From Otatea glauca (lineage: Eukaryota; Streptophyta; Magnoliopsida; Poales; Poaceae): DNA of 64,000 nt. Both the position numbers and the translations under genes were made by a program. The notes under the pieces are model-generated. The model was not told where the DNA came from. It worked only from the letters and a program-made list of their open reading frames with translations, and made no database searches. Positions 1-12,100 of the stretch are shown one piece after another. Within the stretch, counting starts at the first letter, position 1. The number at the start of each line of letters is the position of its first letter. The DNA is taken from positions 66,563,524 to 66,627,523 of the forward strand of contig CM070722.1 of assembly GCA_036346275.1 (NCBI GenBank), read 5' to 3'.

Positions 1-280
1 GGGTCTAAACATAGTTTTTTTTTTGAAAAAGAATCTAAATATAACTTTTTTTTTCTGTCTTTGCTCGAGCCAGCTCAAACTTACGGAAGAGCGCGATTCG
101 TTCCATCTTTAACGAAGGTATGACTTCAGGAACAGATCCTCGAACACTGCATGTTCGCAATGAATTGAATACTACTACTACGATACATGTTGGTCTGCAC
201 CGACGAACTGAAGATACTAGTCCACGTGGCAACTATGCGTGCAGTATCAACTGGATTGATCGGATCGGAGCATCTTTTAT

Positions 281-428
281 CCCCGTGTGGAGGCAGGAGG
301 ATCATGCAGCTGGAGTATCGATTTTTTTTTTCACCATGTGCAGGCAGAGGGTATCATGCGGCTGGAGTATCTTTTAATTTTTTTTTCACCATGTGGATGC
401 GGACGGTATCTTTTAGCTGGAGTGTATA
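281..428. repeat. short tandem repeat, about 51-55 bp period
   Basis: Three diverged units follow each other. Each has a CACCATGTG or CCCGTGTGG start, a GCAGGCAG-like core, GCTGGAGTATC and then a T-run. Bases 1-280 hold T-runs and no gene I can support. Confidence 0.6.
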
Positions 429-479
429 TTGATTAACCTGACGAGAGAACTGACGGTCTTCCAGAGGCGTTCAAGTCAT

Positions 480-1810
480 CGAGCAACAGTACTCTATCCA
501 AGATTCAAATTTCGTTTTCGGATAAAATCTACCGAAATCTCAGCATTTTTGATAAATCTCGGCCTAAATTCAAATCCGGTCCACTTGCAACCGAAAAAAC
601 CCAAATTTCGGTCGGTTGACCCAAAATTTCGAGCAAAATAGCCGAAATTTCGGCGGTTTTGCACTGGCCAAAAAGTGGGTCAAACAACGACGAAAAATTT
701 TGAAATTTTTTCTTGAGAGTCCTAAAACATGAGTGATGTTCTCATAAAAATTTCAGATGATTATAAAAACTGAGAAAGTTTTAAAAATTCAAAAATTGGT
801 ACTGTCCTGATAAAATGCTGACCCACAAGTTTGAACCGATTGAAAATTAGAACAAATGAGGTTATAAAATTTTGAAATTTTTTGTGGATGGTACACATCC
901 ATAATATTCTCATAAATTGTTTAGATGATGATCATACTTTTTGTATTTTAAAAAAATCGGACAGTGCTAATATCCTATTAAAAGCCTTACCGACAAACTT
1001 AAACAAAATGAAAAATAGTTCAAACCACGTTAGAAATTTTTTAAAAAACAATTGGATGGTCCTGATGTATCAATAATATTTCAATAAATTTTTTAGATAA
1101 TGATCAAGCTTCAAGAATGTTCACAAATTCTGACACTGCTAAATCCTTATAAAGGACTAATGATTAATACATAGATTTGCTTTAGAAATAAAAAAGTTTA
1201 GAATTTTTGAAAAATTTATAGAAGGGTGCTAAGGAAATTATTAATATCACATAAATTTTTTGAATCATGATCACACTCCAGTGAATTTATAAAATTCTTA
1301 CAAAGCACTTTACCATTTATGTTCTTCCTCTTTTTGATTTTTGAAATATAACAAATGAAGTTCAATGCTTATATAGATTTGATTGAGCAAACAAAAAAGT
1401 TGAAATTTTTTTAAACTTTTATAGAATGGTACTGAGGAAATTCCTAAGCTCTCATAAAAATTTTGGATCATGATCACACTCGAGAAAATTTATAAAATTC
1501 TAACAAGGTTATTGTCCCAATTATGTTCATTCTATTTTTGATTTTTTAAAGATAAAAAATGAAGTTCAATTATTTTGAAAATTTTCATCTATGATCCTAC
1601 ACTACTAAATATAGTACCATAAAATTTTCAAATCATTATCAATCTTATAAAATTTTATAAAAAACTGACAGTGTTTCTGCCAAAATTTTAAAATGTCTCA
1701 AAAATTCATTTTTTCAACAATTTTTCATAGAAGATGACTTTTTTAAGGGTTATTGGACCAAATCCGGCCATAAAACAATAGAATCCGATTTCATATCCTA
1801 AAATCCGGCC
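480..1810 (+). repeat. AT-rich repeat family R1, copy 1
   Basis: The block opens with several copies of the palindrome CCGAAATTTCGG or near variants (about 500-650) and ends near a GGCCATAAAACAA stretch (about 1763-1775). Between them a diverged unit recurs about every 165-170 bp, each with AAATTTTTGAAAATTTT, a GATGATCA-like step and a GTCCTGATAAAA-like step. The same sequence, end included, recurs inverted near 58.1-59.1 kb. It has no coding capacity, and I cannot assign it to a known transposon class. Confidence 0.75.
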
Positions 1811-2406
1811 TTCCTCCTCTTGAAGGTTTTGAGATTTTTCTGCTCCTTTCAGCTTTGCCCATTTTGTTATGAGGCTTTGTAAACCTCTCTTACAGAAATG
1901 AAAACTTCATTTACTCTTCTCTGAATTTATCTTACGCATTTACATTATGCTTTAAATTCAGTTTTTAAATTCCACAATTTACATTCTTGCAATTTAAATT
2001 TCGAACATTTGGATTTGCCTCCCCTCCTTCTAAATGCTTGTAGATCTTATGCCAAGGATGAATGATTGATGGATGAGTCTTCTTCAGACCATATCTCAAT
2101 CATCTAGGCAAATATCGCGTTCTTCCTTGCAAGAAATCGATCTTTTGTTCTTGAAAGGAAAAAGGAAAGGGCGGTGACATCTTAAATAGGTAATTGAGAG
2201 AAGGTTTGACCAACTTAAATAGTTTGGACTGTTGTCTATCTCTTGTGAGGTTGGAAAAAGGAAAAGGCGGTGCCACACGCGCGCGCGCAGAGTCGAGTCG
2301 TGGCGTGTGCGAGTCGAGTCGAAACGTGCACGTGCGCGGCGCAGGCCAATCCGGACGTGATGTGCGGGAGCGGTTTGTTTTTGCCGTTTCAGTGATCAAT
2401 GTGACT
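1811..2406. other. intergenic, no gene seen
   Basis: T-rich sequence passes into a G/C-rich stretch with CGCGCGCGC near 2278-2287. I see no supported gene or transposon end here. Confidence 0.5.
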
Positions 2407-2500
2407 GGTTTATGACCAGTAACCGCCGTCAGTTACCAGTAACGGACATAGTCGGTTTATGACAAGTAACCGCCGTCAGTTACCAGTAACGAACGTGGTT
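2407..2500 (+). repeat. 47-bp tandem repeat with TTACCAGTAAC motifs
   Basis: Two near-identical 47-bp units start at 2407 and 2454 with GGTTTATGAC. Each holds AGTAACCGCCGTCAGTTACC. Further inverted and direct TTACTGGTAAC motifs continue to about 2575. Arrays like this just upstream of a TATA box are typical of plant promoters or LTRs. Confidence 0.7.
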
Positions 2501-2608
2501 GATGGCTGGCTCATAATCAACGTTGGTTACTGGTAACGGTTTCAGGAATTGATGGCTGGTAATGACTAGTAACTCCTGTCCGTTGGATTCCGTTGCATGT
2601 CGCAAGCC

Positions 2609-3030
2609 TATATAAGGAGGGCAGCGGCTGTGTTTTCCTCAACAAAAAACCAACGCTGGCTCTCGCCTGAACTCTCCCGCAAGACTCCATTGTTCCATCT
2701 GTAGCGCTGCATTGCTTGTCTCCCCACCTCCGTTTTCTTGCGCGTACAAGTAGCGAGAGGAGCAGCCTCGGAACCTCGCCCTTCTTGAGATCTTGCTCGA
2801 GATAGAAGGCCGATAAGGTTTTTGGGAAGCGTACCACGCGACTGCTCAAGCTTTTGTCCCGACCAGAAGCACCGGCGTCGGAAGGAGCCCTTCTGCACTG
2901 CATCAACCTCTCCACTGCACCAAAGGCTTCTCTGCGACAACCTGTGATCCTCTACACCGACCGTCATGGCAAACAACAATGAGCAAGTCATTGTTCCGCC
3001 TGTGCCTATGGTGGCACCGGCTCAAGGGTA
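2609..3030 (+). promoter_or_regulatory. TATA box and leader of an unidentified transcript or LTR
   Basis: TATATAAGG lies at 2609-2617, followed by about 350 bases of GC-rich leader and an ATG at 2966 (context CGTCATGG). The ATG opens a short reading frame starting MANNNEQVIVPPVPMVAPAQG before the sequence turns AT-rich and intron-like. I see no tRNA primer-binding site, so I cannot say whether this is an LTR remnant or the first exon of a broken gene. The protein is not recognised. Confidence 0.35.
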
Positions 3031-3454
3031 TATTCACTTATACCGTGTTTTTATCTTGTTGATTTCTTGTTCATTAGCCTTTGCGTTTGAGATAGATAGT
3101 TTGTTATCTAGTACCTTTGGCTTTGAACTAGAATTATGCAATTGTTTAATCATGATTTACATAATTTTATGGATTAAAATATTGAGAAAATTCCTAATAT
3201 TTCCAACACGATCACCCCATATACAGGCGACGGGTACCCATTTCTACAATTTTTTCACTCAGCCGATTATTTTCGAAAAAAAAGATTAAAAACAAATATT
3301 AAATAAAAAAATTCATTGCACCACAACAGGTCACCATCGGGAAACCTGGCCACGGCCTGCTCCTTGCTGCTTCGATTACATTTTTTCGCATGGGTTTGTC
3401 TTTAGGTTGGGTTGGGCCGGGCCCAGCGTATCAGAAAGGGCTTCACCTAGAAGA
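3031..3454. other. intergenic, left flank of the hAT insertion
   Basis: This is AT-rich sequence with a short C/G-rich segment after 3330. I see no supported gene. Confidence 0.4.
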
Positions 3455-3462
3455 GGCACGAG
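3455..3462 (+). repeat. left target-site duplication GGCACGAG
   Basis: The 8-bp GGCACGAG directly abuts the left inverted repeat and recurs at 8572-8579. Eight bases is the duplication length of the hAT superfamily. Confidence 0.93.
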
Positions 3463-4287
3463 TAGGGATGAAAACGGTCGAAAAACACTGAAACCATTTT
3501 TGTTTTCATATTTTTCCTCGGAAACGATACCGGAATCGATAATTACGGAAACGGAAACGGCATCGGTAATTCGGAAATATCGAAAACGAAAATTCGATAC
3601 AAAATATATATCGGTAACGATCGGAATCCGAAAAAAGAGATCGGTAACATCGTAACGACATGCACCATCAATTGACTTCAAAAAATTCACACAAATCGTA
3701 CATCCACATAGAAATTAGTAATAAATAAATATTCACAAATTTATGATGAATATACATTACCAATGTAAATGTATACAATAGTATAACTAGTCTAAAAGAT
3801 CAATATCTCATAACGCATAACCGCATAAGCATTAAGCAACATCACATAGCACTTACATACAAGCATACATTAAAGGCTTAAAGCATTAAGAAACAGATTC
3901 ACATAGTACTTACATACAGACATACATTAAAGCATTAAGCAACAGATTCACAAAGAACTTAAAAGCAATACCTCACAAGCATTTACAGATTGATTTATAT
4001 CACACATTCCAATGATTCCATATAGGCATACATAGCATAAGATAGTCTCCACACGAGTCTTTACATCACATAGCATAAGATAGTCTCAATATCTCATATC
4101 AAATAATACATCACAGTTCAATAGTTCATAGTTCACAATTCATACACGAGAAGAAAGAAACCAGTACAAGACAAAAATACATCATCATATTCATAGTCAT
4201 AGATTCATATAGTTTCAGTTTCTTCCTTAAATATCACCAAACAGCAACCAACTTACAGCTGGACCTCAGGTCCATCTTCATCATCAT

Positions 4288-6715
4288 CTAGATCTTCATC
4301 CTGCAGATTTTTTTAGAGCAATATGTAGTTAAACTATAGCTAATATTTTGTGCACAAATGAGAATAGAAAATGAAGAGAAATTAACCTGAAGAGAAAGAT
4401 TACTAGCAATAGCCTCGAGATCGTCCAGATCACAAACCATGGAAGGAACACTCTTACAACCTGGGAATATAAAGAACCATCGGTGCATTAGTAAAAGAGT
4501 AATCACTAATAGAATTTTGAACAAGTATAAGTTTAGACTATAACCTTTTCTTGCTCCAGCTATCCAATCCTTGGTGCAAACAAGTGCTTCTACCATGCTA
4601 GGGTCAAGGCGAGTACGATATGGATCAAGTACACGGCCACCAAAGACTAAAAGCGATTCGAAGCTCATCATTGACACTTGCATAGCCAAGACATCACGAG
4701 CTAGCTGCCACATGATAGGATATTCATCTTTGTGGACTTTCCACCATGCTAATATGTCAAATGTGTCTTGATTACCTTTAGCAACCTTTAACAATGGGTC
4801 CGCCAAGTATTTCTCTAAGTCACTTGTGTCAATACAATCATCATCTCCTTGGGCATCAAATATGAAGCTATCAAGTTCATCATCTACACTATTCAAAAAC
4901 ATATCAACTGCGATCTTTGGTTCAAGTCAGTTCTTTGAAGTTGAGGTGCGTTGGAAGCATAGCATTGATACATCTTCTTCATAACATCATTAAATTTATC
5001 AAGTTCACTTGATAGGAATATGGGTACAACTTCTTCAAGTAAAATTCTACAATTTTCCTCTTGTACCTAGGATCAAGGACACTAGCCACAAAGAAGAGAA
5101 ATATTGGACTTCTTCCAAGATTTGTCAAACTTTACCATCATAGTGTTTGCCATCTTATAAATAGTGGGATCACTACTATGGCACCAATCGATAAGCAACA
5201 ACTTAATCTCACAAAAACCTCTAAAAATAAGTTGGCGATTGGATACAATGTACCGTAAAATAGCTCACCAAATCAAAGAACTTTCTCAAGCATGGTAAAA
5301 GAGACTTTGCCATATCCCATTCTGCAGAGGAAGGTGAAATTTTCTCATACTGCGACGTTCATATGACACAAGCCTCTCAAAGGCAGGCTGTAATATAGGG
5401 CATCCTCAACATGGCATACGTTGAGTTCCACCTAGTAAGAACATCAAGTGACACCAACCTTTGTGTCCATATCACATTCAAGAGCACACTTTTGGAACTC
5501 CTCCCACCGCAATGGAGACCCCTTGACAGCTAGCACAAATGCTCTAATATTCGAATAGATGATGCTATCACACTCATACCATCTTTAGCAACCAAGTTTA
5601 AAATATGATTAGCACATCTAATATGAAAAAAGCAGACCATCACAGATTAAAGGATCAGTGCTTCTTGAGCTCTAGAATGACATCCTTGACAAAGAACTTC
5701 ATTTGCAAGAAGATTGTCTAGAGTCAAAGAGAGCATTTTCTTCTCTATGAACCATTTCAACAAACATGAACTGAGGGTAAGAGACATATTCTCACCGTGT
5801 GCCGATTTTAACATGAAAGAAATTGATAATTAAACAGATTTGCCATTCATCATCTACCCAATGTACGGTGACACACATGTACCCTTTATTCTGATTTGAT
5901 GTCCACATATCCATAGTAGCACTCAAGCGGCAATCAAGGGTTTTGAAATATTTATATAACATACCCTTTTCTTGCAAGTAGAGATCCATTATTTCTTTCC
6001 TAACAATGACACGAGACTTTATAGGAAAGCTAGGCCTCAAGGATTTAATAAAATCCACAAAGTATTCATGCTCTGCAATGTTAAATGGGTACTCATGCAT
6101 GATAATAGCAATATAAAACCTCCTCAAACTAGCTGCTTCATCATATTTATATGGCTGAACAACAGATATACCTTTCTCATGATCTTTTTCTGATTTGAGT
6201 TGTTGCTGGCCCTTCACAATGCTATGATAATGCTTCAAATGAGACCAAAACCCAGTTGTTCCTCTATGGCTTTCAGCCCTGCCTTTGCTGGTCTTATTTT
6301 TGCAGCCCTTAAATTTGCACTTGGCCCAAAGTTGCTTAACAGGTTTGCCATTCTCCTCCGCTACAACCGTGTACTTCTCGAAATATTGCCAAACATCTGA
6401 AATGGACTTCTTTGGCCGCTTTGAGGGATGCTCCCTATCATCATCAGCTTCACCATCCCCATCCAAATTAATTGCTTGTTCTGGATTTGTACCCGATGTG
6501 TCCAATGTTGGTGCAGGTGTTGTGGATGATGCAGACACACCAGTACCCTGGGCCTGACTCATGCCTGCACATGGACTGATTGCATCCGGCGAGGTGTAGC
6601 TCTGACTCTGAGGTTCAACAGCGGGGGCATCACAAGGCGCTGTTACCCCTGGCGGCTCCAGCAACATGCGCTTCCGTGGAGGTGAACACGTTGGCTTCTC
6701 GCTGCCACTGGCCAT
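4288..6715 (-). pseudogene. Ac-like hAT transposase, broken
   Basis: The N-terminal frame (6715 down to 5792, 307 residues) begins MASGSEKPTC. After an acidic and proline-rich region it has a BED zinc finger at about residues 105-165 (SDVWQYFEK, then CKFKGC, then HLKHYH), and then blocks nearly identical to Ac such as IMHEYPFNIAEHEYFVDF and ATMDMWTSNQNKGYMCVT, which carries the presumed first catalytic Asp. The middle (about 4903-5791) is shifted and interrupted, although an LDN..ANEV block with the second Asp codon (GAC, 5716-5718) is still readable. The C-terminal frame (4902-4288) holds the hAT dimerisation region (EKYLADPLL, FDILAWW, VLDPYRTRL, EALVCTKDW). The family length is about 800 residues. 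An active enzyme would need several repairs; I describe it only as a relic. Confidence 0.9.
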
Positions 6716-7739
6716 GTAGTATCAGTGTATCACTGTATCACTCAAGAACTGGAAAAAGAGACGAGAACAATCAAAACCAGCCATGACCATGAATGCGATG
6801 AGAATACAAAATACAAGTGAACAACCATGTCACAATATCCCAAATAGAATCATACAATGAAATTGTAGAAACCAAGATGATGTGCTAGATTTGTACAATG
6901 ATAATATTTCTTTCATAGGTATACAATGATTTAAGTCTCTTCTTACAAAGGTTATGTTAACAGCAGATCAGTTGTGACATTTTTTATTCCTGAGCACAAA
7001 AAGTATATTCATGGCCAACATTATAATTACAAATGGGCTAGGCTGTCTTTTGTATGGCAAAGACAAACCCTACACACCACCGTATCCTTGGCTTTCTTCC
7101 CACTTTTGGGTTTAATGATCAACAACCATCAAAACATGCCCAGTATTCCTTTCTGTTTTACTGAAGTGGGTACTCCATTTAGAAATGAAAGTTCTATTTA
7201 CTTCAGCAAACATACAATGTTCCAAATTACAAGTCTACTACAAGAAATCAATGCTGTCGGCAAGAAACTGACCCATGGCAATTAAGTTCATATATCACAA
7301 ATTCTTACTAAAGGAAACCAGCTATGGAAGTGATGTTCATCTCTCTCTTGATCTCGACAGGGGTGATGCAATCCAGAAGAGTGATACTTCTAGGAAAAAC
7401 AAAACCAGCATGTGTTAGTTAACCTGAATAATCTATTGTCTGCAACGGAAGCCATACAAAACTATTGGCTAAGCTGAATAATCTGTTGTCTGCAAGACTG
7501 CAACGGAAGCTAAACAAAACAATTACCAAGTGAAACAAACAAAACAATTACCAAGTGAAACTATCACAATAGTAAGTTAAAGGTAGATGTGTTGACATTT
7601 TTGTCTTAGTACAAGGTAGATCTGCAAACATTTTTGTCTAGTAAATAAGTAAAACATGCATGTACTAGAGCAATTGCATACAGGATCATTGATGAGCATC
7701 AAATTACAGAACAAAAATACTAATCAAATTACTGAGAGA
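6716..7739 (-). other. 5' non-coding part of the hAT element
   Basis: This AT-rich stretch inside the transposon lies upstream of the transposase start and probably holds leader or intron. There is a local duplication near 7475-7560 (ACAAAACAATTACCAAGTGAAAC twice, in part). No other reading frame is convincing. Confidence 0.5.
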
Positions 7740-8270
7740 ATCAGACTATTGTCTACTACCAGCGCTGGAAGCCTGGAACACCAATAGCAGAGCCACAGCC
7801 ACGGACGGCGCGAAGGGCGAGGGAGCGAGCCGCAGCGGCGGGCGCGCGGCGCAGCATGGGCGGAGGGTCGACGCGGACGGGCGAGGGTCGACGCGAGGGC
7901 CGGCGCAATGAGGCACGAGAGCGCGAGGCAGCGCAGAGGCGACGGCGAGCGAGGGCACGGAGGCGCGGAGGCGTGGGCGGCGCGAGAGCGCGGACGGCGC
8001 AGAGGGCGAGCGCAGACGGCGCGACGATCCAGACGGCCGGACGCGCGACGACGCTGGCGGAAGCGCGAGCCGCGGAGGCGCGGACGGCCGCAACGACGCG
8101 AGAGCGCGAGCCGCAGAGGCGGACGGCGCGAGGCGCGGAGCGCGGTGGCGCGGAGGGCGAGGCGCGACGGCGGTCGACGACGCAGGGCGAAGCAATGCCT
8201 TGCGCGGCGGCGTGAACTCAAGCTTGGGCCGAGGCGCGCGAGGCGGAGGAGTAGGGACGGCCACTAGCAC
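7740..8270 (-). promoter_or_regulatory. GC-rich, CpG-dense leader region of the hAT element
   Basis: About 500 bases of extreme GC and CpG content lie between the transposase start and the right terminus. Maize Ac also has a long GC-rich untranslated leader at its 5' end, so position and composition fit. Long open frames exist here on both strands, but they are Arg/Ala/Pro-rich artefacts of composition. Confidence 0.55.
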
Positions 8271-8571
8271 CGCCACGCATCGATTTGATTTCTTTAGGGT
8301 TTTTAATTATGGGTGGGCCTTAGGGTTTGTGTATGTGGGCTTGAACGGTGTATTTGTGATTTATGGGCTGGAATAATTCCGGTAATTACCGACGGAATTT
8401 ACCGATTTTTTCCGGATACCGAAGGAAACGGTCGGAACCGATCAAAACCGTTACCGTTATCGTTTTTGACAAAAATTACCGATTCCGATTCCGATTCCGA
8501 AAATTACCGTCGAAAAATTCCGGAAACGGTTTCAGGAATTCCGAGAATTACCGATACCGTTTTCACCCCTA

Positions 8572-8579
8572 GGCACGAG
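8572..8579 (+). repeat. right target-site duplication GGCACGAG
   Basis: This is a perfect copy of the left 8-bp duplication, directly after the terminal CACCCCTA of the element. Confidence 0.93.
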
Positions 8580-9182
8580 GGTAGTGGAGAGGCAGAGGTT
8601 AGCGTCGGCGTTGGTGGTGCAGGGGACGTCGACCGCACCGGCGTGGTCAATGAAGTGCGCGCGCGTCGAAGCCTGAGGCGTGTGCTTTGACTGTTGGACA
8701 CTCTTTTCTGTGACTTGTTTGTGTGCATCAACCGGCCTGTCTGTTCTTGAAGCTAGTGATTAATTTCTCCCTTCACTTGGGATAAACTCTAGGTGCGTCT
8801 AAATAGAGTAGAAATCCACTACCGCAGTAGGACGCAATTGGGTTGATGTGACGTAGGAGATGTCCAAGATCGCGGTGGACGTTCTTCTCCTAGACGCCCA
8901 CGGATCACGTTATTGTTTTCATCGTACCATTGTCGTGCGTGAAGCAATTTCCGTACTCAAAACAGTTCTGACTAATGGCAAACAGAAAACCGGTTCTGAT
9001 AGCAACACCACGGGATCCTAAACTGCAGAAGGGAGTTGCCTCATATTATTCTGGATTTTTCACCTCACCAAGCGCCTCCAATGACGTACAGTACAGACAC
9101 AGGCTCTGTCACTGACAAAGCAAAGCGCAGAAGATTATGAATGGACTAACCAGCTGCTGTTCCCAGGACAGGAGACGCAGCA
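8580..9182. other. right flank of the hAT insertion and SPL 3' region
   Basis: Bases 8580-8690 are GC-rich and continue the sequence cut by the hAT insertion. The part near 8950-9182 is probably the 3' untranslated region of the minus-strand SPL gene. I see no other gene. Confidence 0.4.
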
Positions 9183-12100
9183 TTAGTGCATCTGGCCATA
9201 GCCAGAGCTGACCCCATTGATAAGGTGCGTGAACGCCTGAACCTGCGGGGTTTGATCGAGCGGGGGCGGGTCGTCTTGCCAGAATCCTCCTGGGGATGGG
9301 TCCAGAGCATGCATCACAGGGTTGGAGGCGGTGACGGTGGCGAGGGGCGGCATCACACTGCTGGAGTGCACCTGCGAACCAGACTGGATATCGGTCGAAC
9401 CCCAGGAATCGTTTGACAGAAGAGAGAGAGCACGCCGAAGATCCGGGGCTCCATTCGAGTTGGAAATGACGGCAGAAGTTTCCACACCTGAAATTAGGAC
9501 GGATGTACATCGGTTACATAGAAATCTCGTACTGATATTGGTTCTGATCCTACAGCTGTGCATGATTAGACTGCTCACAGATGACATGTTGGCTCCGAAG
9601 CTCGCAATGCTATTCGAGCTATTGAGATGAGTCACACACATGCAACACTAAGCTGGCATGTTCAATCAAATATTCGTTGGGTCCCAGGTTTAATACTAGG
9701 CTCAGATGGTACCAAGCTACTAGGTAAAATTTCTGGTAAATGTCATTATCAGGGCAGAGATGAGGCCATAAACCCAATACTCGGACCCCATTTGTTCGTC
9801 AAATTTGCGCAAAACACGTTTCGTGCTTTTTGGTTGATGAAAGATTCAAAATCTCCATCCAGAAAAACTGGACGAGCTGAGATTGAAAGATTATTGCTGT
9901 TACCACTGCCTCGATACAGTCATATACTGAGTCAGAAAGTCCATAAACTCAAGTAGAGAATTGGTGGATGTAGTCTGCTTTCAACGCCAACTAGTGTATG
10001 TTTAACCAAAAATCCATGGGAAAGAATGTTGATTGTTAGCAACAAATCATCAGACTGAGAACACTGTTGTCATACAAAGTGGAATCATAAAGAACAAAAT
10101 GCCGAGTCCTGAGCATAGCTCAGTTGGCCAGCCAGCACTTCGTGTTGGCCGCCTGTGCTTGAACCCCGGATTCGGTTCGAACGCGGGTGCTCACCCAAGG
10201 GCACGGACGTGTGCGCATTCAACGGGAATGGGTTCCTAGCATTTGTAGGGGACGCGCACACGTGTATGTTGTGTGTGGTGTGCGTCGCCTTGTACCCCTC
10301 AAAAAAAAAGAACAAAATGCTTGCTCAATGGTGTGAAATTGCTAACAGCTTCAGATGTACAGTACATTTTCTAATGAACAACAGTACAGTATATATAACA
10401 TATCATGATAACACCTAAAAAAGATTTTAATCATTCAAACAGATATGTGTATTTTCTCTTAAGGAATTGTAAAACACAGTCTCCGTAAGAGCTTTCATCA
10501 AAGCATATGGTTAAAAATTAACTGGCGCTACAGCTTTTTTTATCTTTTCTCTTAAATTCAGTGATAGGTTGGCAGATAGACAAGTACCTTGGTTGAGGAC
10601 CTTCGTGTTGGTTCCCTTGAATGGCATGAGCCCATTGAAATCATGATGATGTACAGTATGCCCCACAACATTAATTGGCACCTGCGGGTTAGAGAAATGC
10701 AACTCATCAAGGCCTACCATTTTCGTTGGCTTTATCCACGGAAGTTTGGTTTCTGTAAATTTGAAGCCTCCCAGGCTATCCCGTGAAGAAATTGCATTGC
10801 TTCTCACTTGACCAAAAGGAGATTGTCTAAAGAAAAGATTAGTCTGCTGCCTTGCATCTGCAATGGAAGCAATGCCAACATTAAGGCTAAATTGTTTCAG
10901 CACAAGAAAAAATATATATCTAGAGAGAAAACAAAGATTTGTGGAGGATTTAATGACAATGTGATTACTATTTATTATGATTAAATATTTCCAAAGAAGA
11001 TAGGTTAAGTTCCCTTCCAAAAAAAATGAATCACTGTGTAACACCCAACATGCATCTGCAGCAAACTGAAGTAGTGTTTATTGAGATGCTTAAGGACGTC
11101 TAATCCTGCTATTTCGAAGTATAAATTTGATTCGCCTTCGGTCATCAATTTAACTACATGAAGAGAATACGGCACAATAACAGATAATGTCCAAGCCATG
11201 TGTCAAGGCGTAGCAATAGGAAAAGTAAAAAACCATGGTTGTCAAGGCGACAAGGCGAGGCAAGGTGCTAGCCGAGCGCCTGGACGCCTAGGCGCTTAGC
11301 CAGGCAAGGATTAGACGACCAAAAATGATCTAGCAATATCAATATATCACCAATACATATATAACCAATAGCAATATATCACCAAAATAGATCTGGTTCC
11401 ACCCATTTTCTCTTTTCTTCCTTTCTTTCCCTTCTTTTCTTCCCCTTTTCCTTTTTCTTTCCCTTCTTTCTTTTCCTTCCCTTTTTCTTCTTTCCTGTTT
11501 TCCTTTCCTTCCTTCCCTTTATTTGCCCTTTTTCTTCCTATGGGCGAGCCACACCCGGCTCCCCGCGCCTCCTTCCCCCGCCGCCCCTCCTCCCCCCCAC
11601 TACCTCCACTATCCTCAACGCTCTAACATTAGGCTCTTTTTCCATGTTTAGAATCATCTCTATTGAGTTGCATGCACCAACTAATTCACCCAAAAGCTTA
11701 AACTTCAACGCTCCCCCTCACGTGTAGGCTCTCTCAGACTTAGGACGTGGAATAGAAGTTGACTGCAATTTTTTTTTAATTGCGTCAATCGGGTCTTGAA
11801 CTCGAGACCTCTTGGCTCTGATACCATATTGAGTTGCATACACCAACCAATTCACCCAAAAGCTTAAACTTCAACAATCCCATCAGGTTAAAGAGTATAG
11901 GGCACCACTGTGGTACAATACCACAAGCACGGAAGTTAATGAATAGCAAGACAGTGTAAGGTGCATGACCATAAGAAGAAACTATTTGACACCAGTGCTC
12001 TCTTACCATCCAACGTTCAGAGTTAATGAATATGCGCCATGCAGTAGGTCAGTTTGATATGGTAAAATAAGAATTTTGAGCATTAGGGATACTTGTAGAT

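Larger units (their letters stand above)
3463..8571 (-). mobile_element. Ac/Ds-type hAT DNA transposon, 5.1 kb, complete ends
   Basis: The ends are TAGGGATGAAAACGG (3463-3477) and, inverted, TAGGGGTGAAAACGG (8557-8571), matching at 14 of 15 positions. The first 11 bases of the left end equal one of the two maize Ac termini (TAGGGATGAAA). Both subterminal regions (about 3480-3660 and 8370-8560) are dense in CGGAAACGG, ATTACCG and TACCG words, like the transposase-binding repeats of Ac. A perfect 8-bp GGCACGAG duplication flanks it. The transposase lies on the minus strand and is broken, so the copy is probably non-autonomous but could move in trans. For comparison, maize Ac is about 4.6 kb. 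Confidence 0.93.

Noticed and set aside
7724..8276. Long open frames on both strands, 119-176 residues
   Set aside because: Arg, Ala and Pro runs come from extreme GC content in the hAT leader region; no domain and no conserved frame.
10103..10190. tRNA gene
   Set aside because: A and B boxes are present, but flanking duplications, A-tail and foreign body show a SINE; no complete cloverleaf.
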